From positions 809,001 to 873,000 of the forward strand of contig NZ_HG916852.1 of NCBI RefSeq assembly GCF_000577275.2: DNA of 64,000 bases, given 5' to 3'. Origin of the DNA: Rhizobium favelukesii. Its GTDB lineage: Bacteria; Pseudomonadota; Alphaproteobacteria; Rhizobiales; Rhizobiaceae. A program made the translations under genes and the position numbers. Position 1 is the stretch's first letter. Each line of letters opens with the position of its first letter. Shown here piece by piece: positions 18,607-32,745 of the stretch. Under the pieces are notes generated by a model. It saw nothing but the letters and a program-made list of their open reading frames with translations. It did not search any database and was not told the origin of the DNA.

Positions 18607-19749
18607 ATGAAGTCACTCGGCAATATCCGCCGCTCCTTCGCACCGTGGGCAGACCCTGTGTCGAAGCCCTTCATATCGTTCAACAACGTCACGAAGCGGT
18701 TCGGCGATTTCACGGCGGTCAACGACCTGTCGCTGAACATCTATCATCGCGAATTCTTTGCCCTGCTGGGGGCCTCGGGATGCGGAAAATCGACACTGCT
18801 GCGCATGCTTGCAGGCTTCGAACAGCTAACCTCGGGCGAAATCGTCCTCGACGGCACCGACCTCGCCGGAACGCCGCCGTACAAGCGACCCGTCAACATG
18901 ATGTTCCAATCCTATGCGCTTTTTCCGCACATGACGGTGGAGAAGAATATCGCCTTCGGTCTGCGCCAGGATGGCATGCCGAAGGAGGAGATCGCCGAGC
19001 GCGTCCTGCAGATGCTCAAGATGGTGAAGCTGGAGAAATTCGCTGCGCGCAAGCCGAACCAGCTATCCGGCGGCCAGCGCCAACGTGTGGCCCTGGCGCG
19101 TTCGCTCGCCAAGCGGCCGAAGGTGCTGCTGCTCGACGAACCGCTCGGCGCGCTCGACAAGAAGCTGCGCGAAGAAACGCAATTCGAGCTCATGGATCTG
19201 CAGCAAAACCTCGGCATGACCTTTGTCGTTGTGACACACGACCAGGAAGAGGCGATGACCATGGCCGATCGCATTGCGGTCATGAGCCACGGAAAGGTGA
19301 TCCAGGTCGCGACGCCGGCCGAGATTTACGAGGCGCCGAATTCCCGCTTCGTCGCGGACTTCATCGGCGACGTCAACATCTTCGACGGCAAGGTCGCCAG
19401 CGCGAACGACAGCACCGTCGAGATCGCCGTCGACGAGGATTTCTCGATCAGCGTCATCACCCCCGAAAAGCCGGCCATGGGCTCGTCGGTCGGTTTTGCG
19501 ATCCGCCCGGAAAAGCTGAAAGTCTCACGCAAGCCGCCAGCCAATCCAAAGGTGAACGCGGCGTCTGGGGAGCTATGGGACATCGCCTATCTCGGCGATA
19601 TGACGGTCTTCCACGTGAAGCTGAAGAACGGCAAGGTGGTGAAAGCCTCGCTCCTGAATGCCCAGCGCGCCGTCGACGACCCGTTCACCTACGACCAGGA
19701 AGTCTGGATCACTTTCGCAGAGGATGCCGGCGTCCTCCTCAAGGATTGA
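18607..19749 (+). CDS. potG: putrescine/spermidine ABC transporter, ATP-binding protein
   Basis: A 380-residue ABC ATPase. Walker A GASGCGKST is near residue 57, the signature LSGGQRQRVALARSL near 152-166 and Walker B VLLLDEPLGALD near 172-183, followed by the H-loop VVTHDQEEA. The C-terminal TOBE-like domain (IRPEKLKVSRKPPAN) is typical of PotA/PotG. I start at MKSLGNIRRS (18607). PotH begins 2 nt after the stop. Confidence 0.93.
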   Translation: MKSLGNIRRSFAPWADPVSKPFISFNNVTKRFGDFTAVNDLSLNIYHREFFALLGASGCGKSTLLRMLAGFEQLTSGEIVLDGTDLAGTPPYKRPVNMMFQSYALFPHMTVEKNIAFGLRQDGMPKEEIAERVLQMLKMVKLEKFAARKPNQLSGGQRQRVALARSLAKRPKVLLLDEPLGALDKKLREETQFELMDLQQNLGMTFVVVTHDQEEAMTMADRIAVMSHGKVIQVATPAEIYEAPNSRFVADFIGDVNIFDGKVASANDSTVEIAVDEDFSISVITPEKPAMGSSVGFAIRPEKLKVSRKPPANPKVNAASGELWDIAYLGDMTVFHVKLKNGKVVKASLLNAQRAVDDPFTYDQEVWITFAEDAGVLLKD

Positions 19750-19751
19750 AA

Positions 19752-20663
19752 ATGGGCAAGCTCGGTTCCGCCTTCTACAATCGCCTGGTCATAATCATTC
19801 CATATGTCTGGCTGCTGCTGTTCTTCCTGGCGCCGTTCTTCATCGTCTTCCGTATCTCGCTGTCGACCACGGCAATCGCCATGCCGCCCTACGAGCCGGT
19901 TTTTTTCCTCGGCGACGGCTGGGCCGGATTCTGGGAGAAGGTGAGCAGCTTCTCCTTCGAGAACTACAGCTATCTAATCGATGATCCGCTCTATATGAAC
20001 GCCTACATATCGAGTCTGGTGATCGCCGGGATATCGACCTTTCTTACGCTGCTGATTGCCTATCCGATCGCCTATGGCATGGCAAAGGCTCCACGCACCA
20101 TCCGCCCGACACTGCTGATGCTCGTCATCCTACCGTTCTGGACGAGTTTCCTGATCCGTGTCTACGCCTGGATCGCAATCCTGAAGCCGGAGGGGTTGTT
20201 CAATCAGCTGCTGCTGTCGCTGCATGTCATCGACAGCCCGTTGATCATCCTGAACACGAATGTCGCGGTCTATATAGGCATCGTCTATTCCTATCTGCCG
20301 TTCATGGTCCTGCCGCTCTATTCGTCGCTGGAGAAGATGGACGGTACCCTGATCGAAGCCGCGCAGGATCTCGGCTGCACGCCGATCACCGCGTTCTGGC
20401 GCGTGACCTTCCCGCTGTCGCTGCCCGGCGTCGTGGCCGGCTGCATGCTGGTGTTTATCCCGGCGGTCGGCGAATTCGTTATCCCCGACCTGCTTGGCGG
20501 ATCGCAGACGCTGATGATCGGCAAGACGCTGTGGAACGAGTTCAACGCCAACCGCGATTGGCCGGTGTCCTCGGCGGTGGCGACGATCCTGCTGCTGATC
20601 CTGGTGATCCCGATCGTGTTCTTCCAGAACGCGCAGGCCAAAGCCGACGAGCAAGGGAGATAG
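19752..20663 (+). CDS. potH: putrescine/spermidine ABC transporter, permease
   Basis: A 303-residue inner-membrane permease with about six hydrophobic helices. The coupling EAA-type loop LIEAAQDLGCTPITAFWRVT lies near 197-216. The ATG is 2 nt after the potG stop, so translational coupling is likely. PotB/PotH proteins have the same size and order. Confidence 0.92.
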   Translation: MGKLGSAFYNRLVIIIPYVWLLLFFLAPFFIVFRISLSTTAIAMPPYEPVFFLGDGWAGFWEKVSSFSFENYSYLIDDPLYMNAYISSLVIAGISTFLTLLIAYPIAYGMAKAPRTIRPTLLMLVILPFWTSFLIRVYAWIAILKPEGLFNQLLLSLHVIDSPLIILNTNVAVYIGIVYSYLPFMVLPLYSSLEKMDGTLIEAAQDLGCTPITAFWRVTFPLSLPGVVAGCMLVFIPAVGEFVIPDLLGGSQTLMIGKTLWNEFNANRDWPVSSAVATILLLILVIPIVFFQNAQAKADEQGR

Positions 20664-20665
20664 AC

Positions 20666-21484
20666 ATGTTGAGATGGACCCGCTTCAACGTCGCCTCCGT
20701 CGTGCTCGGCTTTGCGTTTCTCTATCTGCCGATCGTTCTTCTGGTCGTGTTTTCCTTCAACGAGTCGAAGCTCGTGACTGTCTGGGGCGGCTTTTCGACC
20801 AAATGGTACGCCTCGCTCCTGCACAATCAGGCTTTGCTCGATGCCGCCTGGGTAACTGTTCGCGTCGGCATACTCTCGGCCACCGCGGCGACGATCCTTG
20901 GAACGCTCGCTGCAATCACGCTGGTGCGCTACACGCGCTTCCGCGGGCGGATGTTGTTTTCCGGCATGGTCTACGCGCCGCTGGTCATGCCTGAAGTGAT
21001 CACCGGCCTGTCGCTTCTGCTGCTGTTCGTGGCGATCGGCCTCGACCGCGGCTTCTGGACGATCACACTGGCGCATACGACGCTGACCATGTGCTTCGTT
21101 GCCGTCGTCGTGCAGTCGCGACTGCTGAGCTTCGACAGTTCGATCGAGGAAGCGGCACAGGATCTCGGCGCACCGCCGGTGAGGACCTTCTTCGAAGTGA
21201 CGCTGCCGATCATTGCGCCTGCGGTGTTCTCCGGTTGGATTCTCGCCTTCACATTGTCGCTGGATGACCTCGTCATCGCGAGCTTCACCTCCGGTCCCGG
21301 GGCGACGACGCTGCCGATGAAGATCTACAGCCAGGTCCGCCTCGGGGTAACGCCCGAAATCAACGCGGTCTGCACCATTCTGATCGGGATCGTGGCGATC
21401 GGCGTCATCTGCGCCTCTTTGATCACGAAACGCCGCGAACTGCAGCGCGAGCGCGATGAGCGTGCAGCGGCAAACGCGCCGTGA
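20666..21484 (+). CDS. potI: putrescine/spermidine ABC transporter, permease
   Basis: The second permease subunit, 272 residues, with six hydrophobic segments and the coupling loop IEEAAQDLGAPPVRTFFEVT near residue 155. It starts 2 nt after the potH stop and has an AAGGGAG site upstream inside potH. The stop abuts the stop of the convergent AsmA-like gene with no spacer, so both transcripts must overlap at their 3' ends. Confidence 0.92.
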   Translation: MLRWTRFNVASVVLGFAFLYLPIVLLVVFSFNESKLVTVWGGFSTKWYASLLHNQALLDAAWVTVRVGILSATAATILGTLAAITLVRYTRFRGRMLFSGMVYAPLVMPEVITGLSLLLLFVAIGLDRGFWTITLAHTTLTMCFVAVVVQSRLLSFDSSIEEAAQDLGAPPVRTFFEVTLPIIAPAVFSGWILAFTLSLDDLVIASFTSGPGATTLPMKIYSQVRLGVTPEINAVCTILIGIVAIGVICASLITKRRELQRERDERAAANAP

Positions 21485-23365
21485 TTACTTGGTCGATCCC
21501 TGCTGCGTGACGGGAGCCGGCGAGATGACTGGCTCCGGCCAGGCGCCGCCAACGAAGAACGGCAGAGGCGGGAAGCTCGTTGACGCCGTCGGGTCCGTCG
21601 CTTCGATCGTTCCCGACAATGCCAATCCATTCGATTGGTACGGGATGACGCCGGAAAGGATTAACGTCTGCTGCGGTCCCTCGATCCGTCCGCCGTGGAT
21701 TGTCGCCGCGCCATCCGCGAGATCGGCGGCGATGTCGAAATTGTCGAAGGCGAAGGCTCGGTGGGATACCGCGTTCAAAGGGAAGAAGTCGGCCCGTGCG
21801 GCCTCTTCGCGTACGGCCTCCGCATCGAAGCCCGGAAGCGAGCCCGAGCGCGCGCGGAAGGCGACCCTGCCGGTCACGTCGCCCGCGCCGGCCTTCCAGA
21901 GCGGCATTGTTGTCTTGAGCGACATGTCGAGAGAGCCGGTGGCAAGGGGCAGCGGTCCCTTTAGCTGAAGCCGCTCGATCAAGCCGGCAAAGTCGGCGCC
22001 GCGGATCGACAGTTGCAGCTTGCCGCCGCCGTCGAAATCCCCGCGCATCGCCTCCAGATGAGCGGACAGCGCGCCACCTTCAAACTGGCTGTCGCCGATG
22101 TCGAACTTCGCCTCGTTGCTGGAAACGATGATGCTCGCGCCGACATCCGAAAGCGTGAAAGGCTCGATCAGCGCTTGTTTCGCGGAAAGCCGGAGGTCGA
22201 GATCCAGCTTCTGCAGCGCACCGCCATCCGCTGGCCCATTTGCTTCCCCGGCCGCCAGGCGAAGTATGAACGCATCGAAGAGCGATCTGAAGTTCATCTG
22301 GTCGAAAGCCAGCGTGCCGCCAAGCTTGGCGCGTTTGCCTGGCGGAAAGGCCACGTCCATCACACCCCTCGCATTCGATCCGTTCATGCTCATGGTGACA
22401 TTGTCGAAGCGAAATCCGTTCGGAACCGAAGCGACATCGGTCTCGATCGCGAAGGTCTTTAGAGTCGCGAGACCGGGCAGTGAACGGTCGGCCCATGTTA
22501 GAAGAGCAGGAAGATCGCCGATGCTGAGGGACATGTTGCCGGCAAGGTCGAAGAAGTGCGAAATGTTCGCCAATCCCTGGAACCGTGCCGTGAGCAGGCT
22601 CGAGGTCAGCGATGCGCTCATTTCGGCCTTGCTGCCGCCGAAGATGAGCAGCGGACTGGGGGATGAGAAATCGAGTTTGAGGTCCTGTCCGCTCGTCCGC
22701 GCGATCAGCACGGCAGTGATTGGACTCGATAGTTTGCGCCAGCTGACGTCGGCGGTCACGCCGTCGAAACGGTAGGTCCGGCCGCTTGCGACATCGGCGA
22801 CATTGACCGTCCCGTCCTCAACGGTAATGGCGCCGACGCTGGCATCCAGTTTTTTGTCGAGGACCTCTCTCCCACCTTCTTCGCGTGCGCCTGCAATCGC
22901 CCGCGCCAGAAGCCCCTCATTGGTCCAGTCGATCACGCCGCTGCTTTCGCGGGTAAGCTGCAAGTTGGGGCGGAGAAGGTGGAACTCGTGGAAGCTCGCA
23001 CGCCCCCTGATCGCATCAATCAGGCTGAACTCGGCGGATAGGCTTTCGATCGTTCCCAGGAGCTTGTTGCCGTTGCCTTGCTGATGAACCGAAATCTTGC
23101 TGAGGGTGATGCGAGGCGTCGGCCAGAATTCGATCACCGGCTTGCCGGCGATCTCCGCACGATAGCCGGCCCAATTGGAGAGCGCATCCTCAATGCCAGA
23201 GCGAACGAGGCCGGTGGAAATCAGATAGGGGGCGGCGACACGAAGTGCCACGAAGATCGACAGCACGACAAGCAGCGTGATCGTGGCCAACCTCGCAAAG
23301 CTCGGCAGCCAGCGGATCACAGGCCTGATTTTTCTCCGCCATCGCGGTTGTCGTGACGTTCCCAT
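21485..23365 (-). CDS. AsmA-family protein
   Basis: A 626-residue protein with one N-terminal membrane helix (residues ~23-46, ATITLLVVLSIFVALRVAAP) and a large periplasmic region of beta-rich repeats ending in KG(I/V)-type AsmA segments (LILSGVIPYQSNGLALSGTI near the C-terminus). AsmA proteins span the periplasm and help in outer-membrane assembly or lipid transport; that function is known for the family, not shown here. No clear operon partner. Confidence 0.82.
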   Translation of the reverse strand: MGTSRQPRWRRKIRPVIRWLPSFARLATITLLVVLSIFVALRVAAPYLISTGLVRSGIEDALSNWAGYRAEIAGKPVIEFWPTPRITLSKISVHQQGNGNKLLGTIESLSAEFSLIDAIRGRASFHEFHLLRPNLQLTRESSGVIDWTNEGLLARAIAGAREEGGREVLDKKLDASVGAITVEDGTVNVADVASGRTYRFDGVTADVSWRKLSSPITAVLIARTSGQDLKLDFSSPSPLLIFGGSKAEMSASLTSSLLTARFQGLANISHFFDLAGNMSLSIGDLPALLTWADRSLPGLATLKTFAIETDVASVPNGFRFDNVTMSMNGSNARGVMDVAFPPGKRAKLGGTLAFDQMNFRSLFDAFILRLAAGEANGPADGGALQKLDLDLRLSAKQALIEPFTLSDVGASIIVSSNEAKFDIGDSQFEGGALSAHLEAMRGDFDGGGKLQLSIRGADFAGLIERLQLKGPLPLATGSLDMSLKTTMPLWKAGAGDVTGRVAFRARSGSLPGFDAEAVREEAARADFFPLNAVSHRAFAFDNFDIAADLADGAATIHGGRIEGPQQTLILSGVIPYQSNGLALSGTIEATDPTASTSFPPLPFFVGGAWPEPVISPAPVTQQGSTK

Positions 23366-23525
23366 ACAATCCGCCAGTCTCTTCGGCCACTGCGCTTAAT
23401 GCTCTGAAAGGCCGGATATATCAAATGCCGCCCGCTTGCAAATGCACGCCGCTGGCTATGCTCGTCACTCCCTTTATAAGCTGATATTGCATGGTATATA
23501 GGCGAACGAACAGGAGGAGTGTCGG

Positions 23526-25478
<1,953 letters not shown>

Positions 25479-25523
25479 CCGACGGACCGCACCGGCTGAT
25501 TACAAGCTTTCACCTTTGAGAGA

Positions 25524-25552
25524 TTGAAGGCTGCGGCAACCTTTCGTTAATA
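25524..25552 (+). promoter_or_regulatory. sigma70-like promoter for candidate small RNA
   Basis: A TTGAAG hexamer (25524-25529) and a TTAATA hexamer (25547-25552) are separated by exactly 17 nt. They lie just upstream of the structured RNA, predicting a transcription start near 25558-25560. No open reading frame follows. Confidence 0.5.
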
Positions 25553-25558
25553 AACGTT

Positions 25559-25697
25559 GGTCAGAAGTAAATCTAACTTGGGGCTGCATATGAACGAGGC
25601 AGCCGGAGCCTGTGGCTCCCAAAACATGATGTTAGATTGACTAAGCCCTTGTTGAACAGCACCCGAACTCTCAGGCAGCCTTTTGGCTGCCTTTTTT
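25559..25697 (+). ncRNA. candidate structured small RNA, about 139 nt
   Basis: An intergenic transcript is predicted from a promoter (25524-25552) to a strong terminator (25673-25697). Its core folds as a closed multiloop. The outer stem is AATCTAAC (25570-25577) / GTTAGATT (25631-25638). A short TTG/CAA extension follows, then two perfect 6-bp hairpins: GGCTGC (25582-25587) / GCAGCC (25599-25604) and GGAGCC (25605-25610) / GGCTCC (25614-25619). The 3' linker 25639-25672 is mostly unpaired and could be the target-pairing region. The AGGCAGCC at 25597-25604 is identical to the terminator's 5' arm, so alternative pairing is possible. I cannot match it to a named RNA family. Confidence 0.55.
25673..25697 (+). 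terminator. strong intrinsic terminator of the small RNA
   Basis: A perfect 8-bp stem AGGCAGCC (25673-25680) / GGCTGCCT (25685-25692) with a TTTT loop and a six-T tail (25692-25697). The group II intron relic starts one or three nucleotides later. Confidence 0.85.
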
Positions 25698-25698
25698 C

Positions 25699-25861
25699 GT
25701 GTGCGCTTAGTATGGGCGTACTCTTGCGGGTGCAAGTCTCACCGCCCGCGACAGGACAAACCGAATGCAGGGAAACCTCAACTCCTCGAACCGCCCGGTG
25801 CGGACGCGCATGCCGGGTGGTGTGGGAGGGGTGAAGCCGAGAGGCTTCCCCCTATCCCGAT
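25699..25861 (+). mobile_element. group II intron relic (probably class C), lacking the maturase ORF
   Basis: The 3' part has the features of intron domains V and VI. Domain V is about 25788-25823: a lower helix (ACCGCCCGG with CCGGGTGGT), a 2-nt TG bulge on the 3' side and an upper TGCG/CGCA helix with a tetraloop. Domain VI pairs GGGAGGGG(T)GAAGCC with GGCTTCCCCC(TA)TCCC and leaves A25854 bulged, 7 nt before a terminal GAT, as expected for the branch point. The 5' end GTGTGCG or GTGCGC matches the GUGYG rule. Only about 163 nt remain, so most of domains I-IV and the reverse transcriptase are deleted. It sits directly after an intrinsic terminator, the usual insertion site of class C introns. 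Confidence 0.7.
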
Positions 25862-29605
<3,744 letters not shown>

Positions 29606-29819
29606 GATCGAACCTTCAGCTTCGGTCATTGTGAAATTAATAGTCTATTAATAACGATAGGCCGGAATTGGGTCCAGAACAGCGCCCGGTTTTCGGCTGG
29701 AAAGGTTAACGCGTTGTGCGCCGCACAAACATGTTGCAATGCACAAAAATCTGCGCTATATAATGAACATCTAACCTACGAGGCAATCACGCATGCCGAG
29801 GCAAAAGGAGCGCAAACCA

Positions 29820-30269
29820 ATGGCTAGCATAAAGATGGACGACGTTTTTTCAATGTCGTCTTTTGATCCTTCCAAGTTCACTGAATCCTTCCGCGATTTC
29901 GCGGAAAAGGGCGCGCAGCAGTCGCGTGAAGCCTACACGAAGATGAAGACCGCTGGCGAAGAAGCGAGCAAGACGCTTGAAGCGACTGTTCAGACCGCCC
30001 AGGCAGGCGCCATTGAGATCGGCCACAAGGCGATCGACGCTCTGCGCACGAACGCTGAAAACTCGCTGACGCATATGGAAGCGCTGCTTGCAGTCAAGTC
30101 GGTCGCCGAACTCGTCGAGCTGCAGACCACCTTCCTGCGCAAGCAGGTCGAGCTGACGATCGAGCAGGCCAAGACCATGCAGGAAACCTCCAAGCAGGTT
30201 GCCGAAAAGCTCGCGAAGCCTTCCAAGGAAGCAGCTGAAAAGGTCATGGCCTCCTTCAAGACGGCCTGA
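29820..30269 (+). CDS. phaP1: phasin (PHB granule-associated protein)
   Basis: A 149-residue helical, Ala/Lys/Glu-rich protein with the phasin core ARTNAE-type segment (IDALRTNAENSLTHMEALLA near 85-104, then KSVAELVELQTTFLRKQVEL). Phasins coat polyhydroxybutyrate granules. The start MASIKMDD follows an AGGAG site 9 nt upstream. Divergent from cbrA, monocistronic, and ended by a clear terminator. The number in the symbol follows S. meliloti usage and is tentative. Confidence 0.88.
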   Translation: MASIKMDDVFSMSSFDPSKFTESFRDFAEKGAQQSREAYTKMKTAGEEASKTLEATVQTAQAGAIEIGHKAIDALRTNAENSLTHMEALLAVKSVAELVELQTTFLRKQVELTIEQAKTMQETSKQVAEKLAKPSKEAAEKVMASFKTA

Positions 30270-30292
30270 TTTTTCGACACGATACACGAAGG

Positions 30293-30318
30293 GGCTGGAC
30301 CATTTGTCCGGCCTTTTT
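30293..30318 (+). terminator. intrinsic terminator after phasin gene
   Basis: The stem GGCTGGAC (30293-30300) / GTCCGGCC (30306-30313), 8 bp with one G-U pair and a 5-nt loop, is followed by five T residues (30314-30318). Confidence 0.8.
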
Positions 30319-30396
30319 GTATATTGGGGAGAGATAGGGCTTGAATTAATTTGCAAGTCCTCGTATGTGACCCCCGTCGCGTCGGACGCGATTTGT

Positions 30397-30473
30397 GCGG
30401 TTGTAGCTCAGTTGGTTAGAGCGCAGGTTTGTGGCACCTGAGGTCGGAGGTTCGAGACCCCCCAACCGTACCA
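30397..30473 (+). tRNA. tRNA-His (GTG)
   Basis: A full cloverleaf of 77 nt with encoded CCA. The acceptor GCGGTTG pairs with CAACCGT. The anticodon arm CAGGT-TTGTGGC-ACCTG gives anticodon GTG. Position -1 is T and the discriminator is A73, so the usual G-1:C73 pair is absent, as known for alphaproteobacterial tRNA-His. The T stem GGAGG/CCCCC has an A51-C63 mismatch. Confidence 0.95.
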
Positions 30474-30583
30474 TTCTACTCCTCTCGTAAATATCTGAAT
30501 TCCCAATGCGAAGTTCATCGCGTTTGTTCGCACAAGCGGACCGGGCGCGGAGTGAGACGTACCCGGCCGGAACGATGGACGGC

Positions 30584-31053
30584 TCAGTCTGCGACCGGGA
30601 CCACCAGCTCGAATTCGACAGGCAGGCCGAGCGGAATGCTGACGACACCGAGGACCACTCGGCCGGAAAGCATGTCCGACCCCGAAGACCTTGGCGAGGA
30701 TGTCGGAGGCACCGTCCGCGACCTTCGCATGGTCGCGGAAATCACCTACCGTCGCAATGCAGAGCCAAGCTTTGCCACCGCACTCACTTTGTCGAACGAT
30801 CCGAGATGCGCCCGAATCGCCGCAACAGCGCTCAGGGCGGCAATTTCGACCGTCTTTCGTCCATCCTCCGCCGATAGCTCGGCGCCAACGCGGCCGATGA
30901 CTTGCGGCTCGTGGCCGACGACGGACACCATTGCGCTCAGACAGGGGAGATTGCCGATCTTCACGCTCTCACGTAATTGCCAAAGGGCGTTGGCGCCGGA
31001 GGTAGCGTAATTCCGAGATCTTTCAGCCGCCGTTCTGCGCCAGCGGTGGACGC
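30584..31053 (-). pseudogene. RidA-family protein, frameshifted remnant
   Basis: Reverse-strand segments in different frames add up to a RidA/YjgF protein. An N-terminal part reads RRLKDLGITLPPAPTPFGNY and runs into a stop. A shifted frame reads KIGNLPCLSA then GSFDKVSAVAKLG. A later shift gives LSGRVVLGVVSIPLGLPVEF and the normal stop at 30584. At least three frame breaks mean it cannot make the full protein. It directly follows the SDR remnant, so the two were probably one operon. Confidence 0.75.
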
Positions 31054-31064
31054 TTTGCCAGGGG

Positions 31065-31500
31065 TTACCATTTGCCCAAATGTGCGCCGCCGTCGACGTT
31101 CAGCACCTTCCCGGTTGTGCCGGAGCCTTCGTCAGAAACAGCACCGCGTCGACGATTTCGTCGACGCTGGAGATGCCCGCCATGGGTGACCGCGTCTTCA
31201 GGAAGTCTTTTGGGTTATCCTTGTGAAGCGGCGTCTCGACAACACCGGGCGCCACCGCACGCGGATCCCATTCTTGGCATATTCCATTGCGACGTTCGTC
31301 GAGATCGCCTGGATGCCGCCCTCGGTGAGCATCGCAACCGAGGCATTCATGCCGGCAATAGGATGATCGAGCAGCGGTGTGGGTGATGCTGACGATACTG
31401 CCGCGGGTCTTCTGCGCCAGCATCTGCCGGACAACGAGCTGCGTCAGATGGAGAAAGCCCTCGAGGTGTCCACGACCTCCAGTCCATCAGGGCTTTTGCC
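31065..31500 (-). pseudogene. short-chain dehydrogenase/reductase, frameshifted remnant
   Basis: Reverse-strand pieces in alternating frames resemble a classical SDR: GFLHLTQLVVRQMLAQKTRG and SIVSIT, then AGMNASVAMLTEGGIQAIST with NVAMEYAKNGIRV, then VAPGVVETPLHKDNPKDFLK and VDEIVDAVLFLT, ending TGKVLNVDGGAHLGKW at the stop. The N-terminal cofactor-binding third is missing upstream of about 31500. Several frameshifts make it non-functional. Confidence 0.8.
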
Positions 31501-31512
31501 TGCAGGGGACAC

Positions 31513-31728
31513 GGGATCAGTCTGCTGCCTTCAAACTATTGCGAGGATCAGATTGCCAGCGGCGATCTCGTCCGCGTCCTTCCGGAATGGTCGCCGCCGA
31601 CGGTTTTCGTGCACCTCGTCTATCCCACCCGACGGTTTCTTCCGTCGAAGCTGCAGGTCTGCCTGGAGGAGCTGAAGCGCTGGAAAAGCCGGGCGGGACG
31701 CCGCTTCGATGACCGCGCTCGGGACTGA
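31513..31728 (+). pseudogene. C-terminal fragment of a LysR-family regulator
   Basis: An open frame of 71 codons reads GISLLPSNYCEDQIASGDLV and then LPEWSPPTVFVHLVYPTRRF, typical of the last third of a LysR effector domain, ending at TGA 31726-31728. No DNA-binding domain is present. The upstream side joins directly onto the truncated SDR remnant, so a deletion joined two unrelated gene ends. Confidence 0.7.
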
Positions 31729-31769
31729 CGGACGGACGCATGGACCGTCCGCCAGGAGGCGTTTATCGA

Positions 31770-32687
31770 TCAATACTTCGATGGAACATAAAGCTGCGGC
31801 GGCAATACCTTACGCTCGTAGTCGGGATTGAAGACGCGGTCCGGCAGCGTGATTTCCTCGTGCGGAACGTCACCATAGGGGATCTGCTGCAGCAGGTGAT
31901 CGATGCAGTTCAACCGCGCCCGCTTCTTGTCGTTGCCTTCGACGATATGCCAGGGCGCTTCGGGAATGTTGGTGCGCGCGAAGGTCTCTTCTTTTGCCTT
32001 GGTATAGCCTTCCCAGCGGACGCGCGATTGCAAGTCCATCGGCGAAAGCTTCCACTGCTTCAGCGGGTCGTGGATGCGCACAAGGAAGCGCATCTGCTGT
32101 TCTTCGTCGGTAATGGAGAACCAGTATTTAACGAGCCTGATGCCCGAGCGGACGAGCATGCGCTCAAACTCCGGCACGTCGTTGAAGAATTGGTCGACCT
32201 GATCCTCGGTCGCAAAACCCATGACCCGCTCGACGCCGGAGCGATTGTACCAGGAGCGGTCGAAGAGAACGATTTCGCCGCCGGCAGGCAAATGCGGCAC
32301 GTAGCGCTGGAAGTACCACTGCGTCTTCTCGCGGTCAGAAGGGGCGGGCAATGCGACGGCACGAACGACGCGCGGATTGAGGCGCTGCGTGATGCGTTTG
32401 ATCACGCCGCCCTTTCCTGCGGAATCGCGGCCCTCGAAGATCACGACGACCTTCTCCTTGTTGTAGACCACCCAATCCTGAAGCTTGATCAGCTCTGCCT
32501 GCAGCGACAGCAGCGCACGAAAATAATCGAGCCGCGGAATCGATGCCGGGTGCGCGGTGCGGTAGATTTTGCGGATCGCGTCGGAGAGCGCCGGCTCCGA
32601 GAGCTCCAGCTCATAATCCTCGTCGAGGGTGTCGGCCAGTTCGGCCTCGAGCCAATCGGACTGGTTGTTGTCGGATATGTTGTTCAT
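31770..32687 (-). CDS. polyphosphate kinase 2 family protein
   Basis: A 305-residue PPK2-domain kinase using polyphosphate to phosphorylate nucleotides (or the reverse). Walker A is FEGRDSAGKGGVIKRI near residue 77, and the lid/Walker B region FDRSWYNRSGVERVMGF is near 137. The start MNNISDNNQSD at 32687 follows an in-frame TTG alternative at 32717. It is 58 nt downstream of the PiT phosphate transporter on the same strand, so phosphate uptake and polyphosphate use may be co-expressed. Confidence 0.92.
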   Translation of the reverse strand: MNNISDNNQSDWLEAELADTLDEDYELELSEPALSDAIRKIYRTAHPASIPRLDYFRALLSLQAELIKLQDWVVYNKEKVVVIFEGRDSAGKGGVIKRITQRLNPRVVRAVALPAPSDREKTQWYFQRYVPHLPAGGEIVLFDRSWYNRSGVERVMGFATEDQVDQFFNDVPEFERMLVRSGIRLVKYWFSITDEEQQMRFLVRIHDPLKQWKLSPMDLQSRVRWEGYTKAKEETFARTNIPEAPWHIVEGNDKKRARLNCIDHLLQQIPYGDVPHEEITLPDRVFNPDYERKVLPPQLYVPSKY

Positions 32688-32745
32688 GGACGTTTCCCCT
32701 CGATGCATTCGTGGCAAGATTTGAAATACAGGTACCTAGCCGGCG

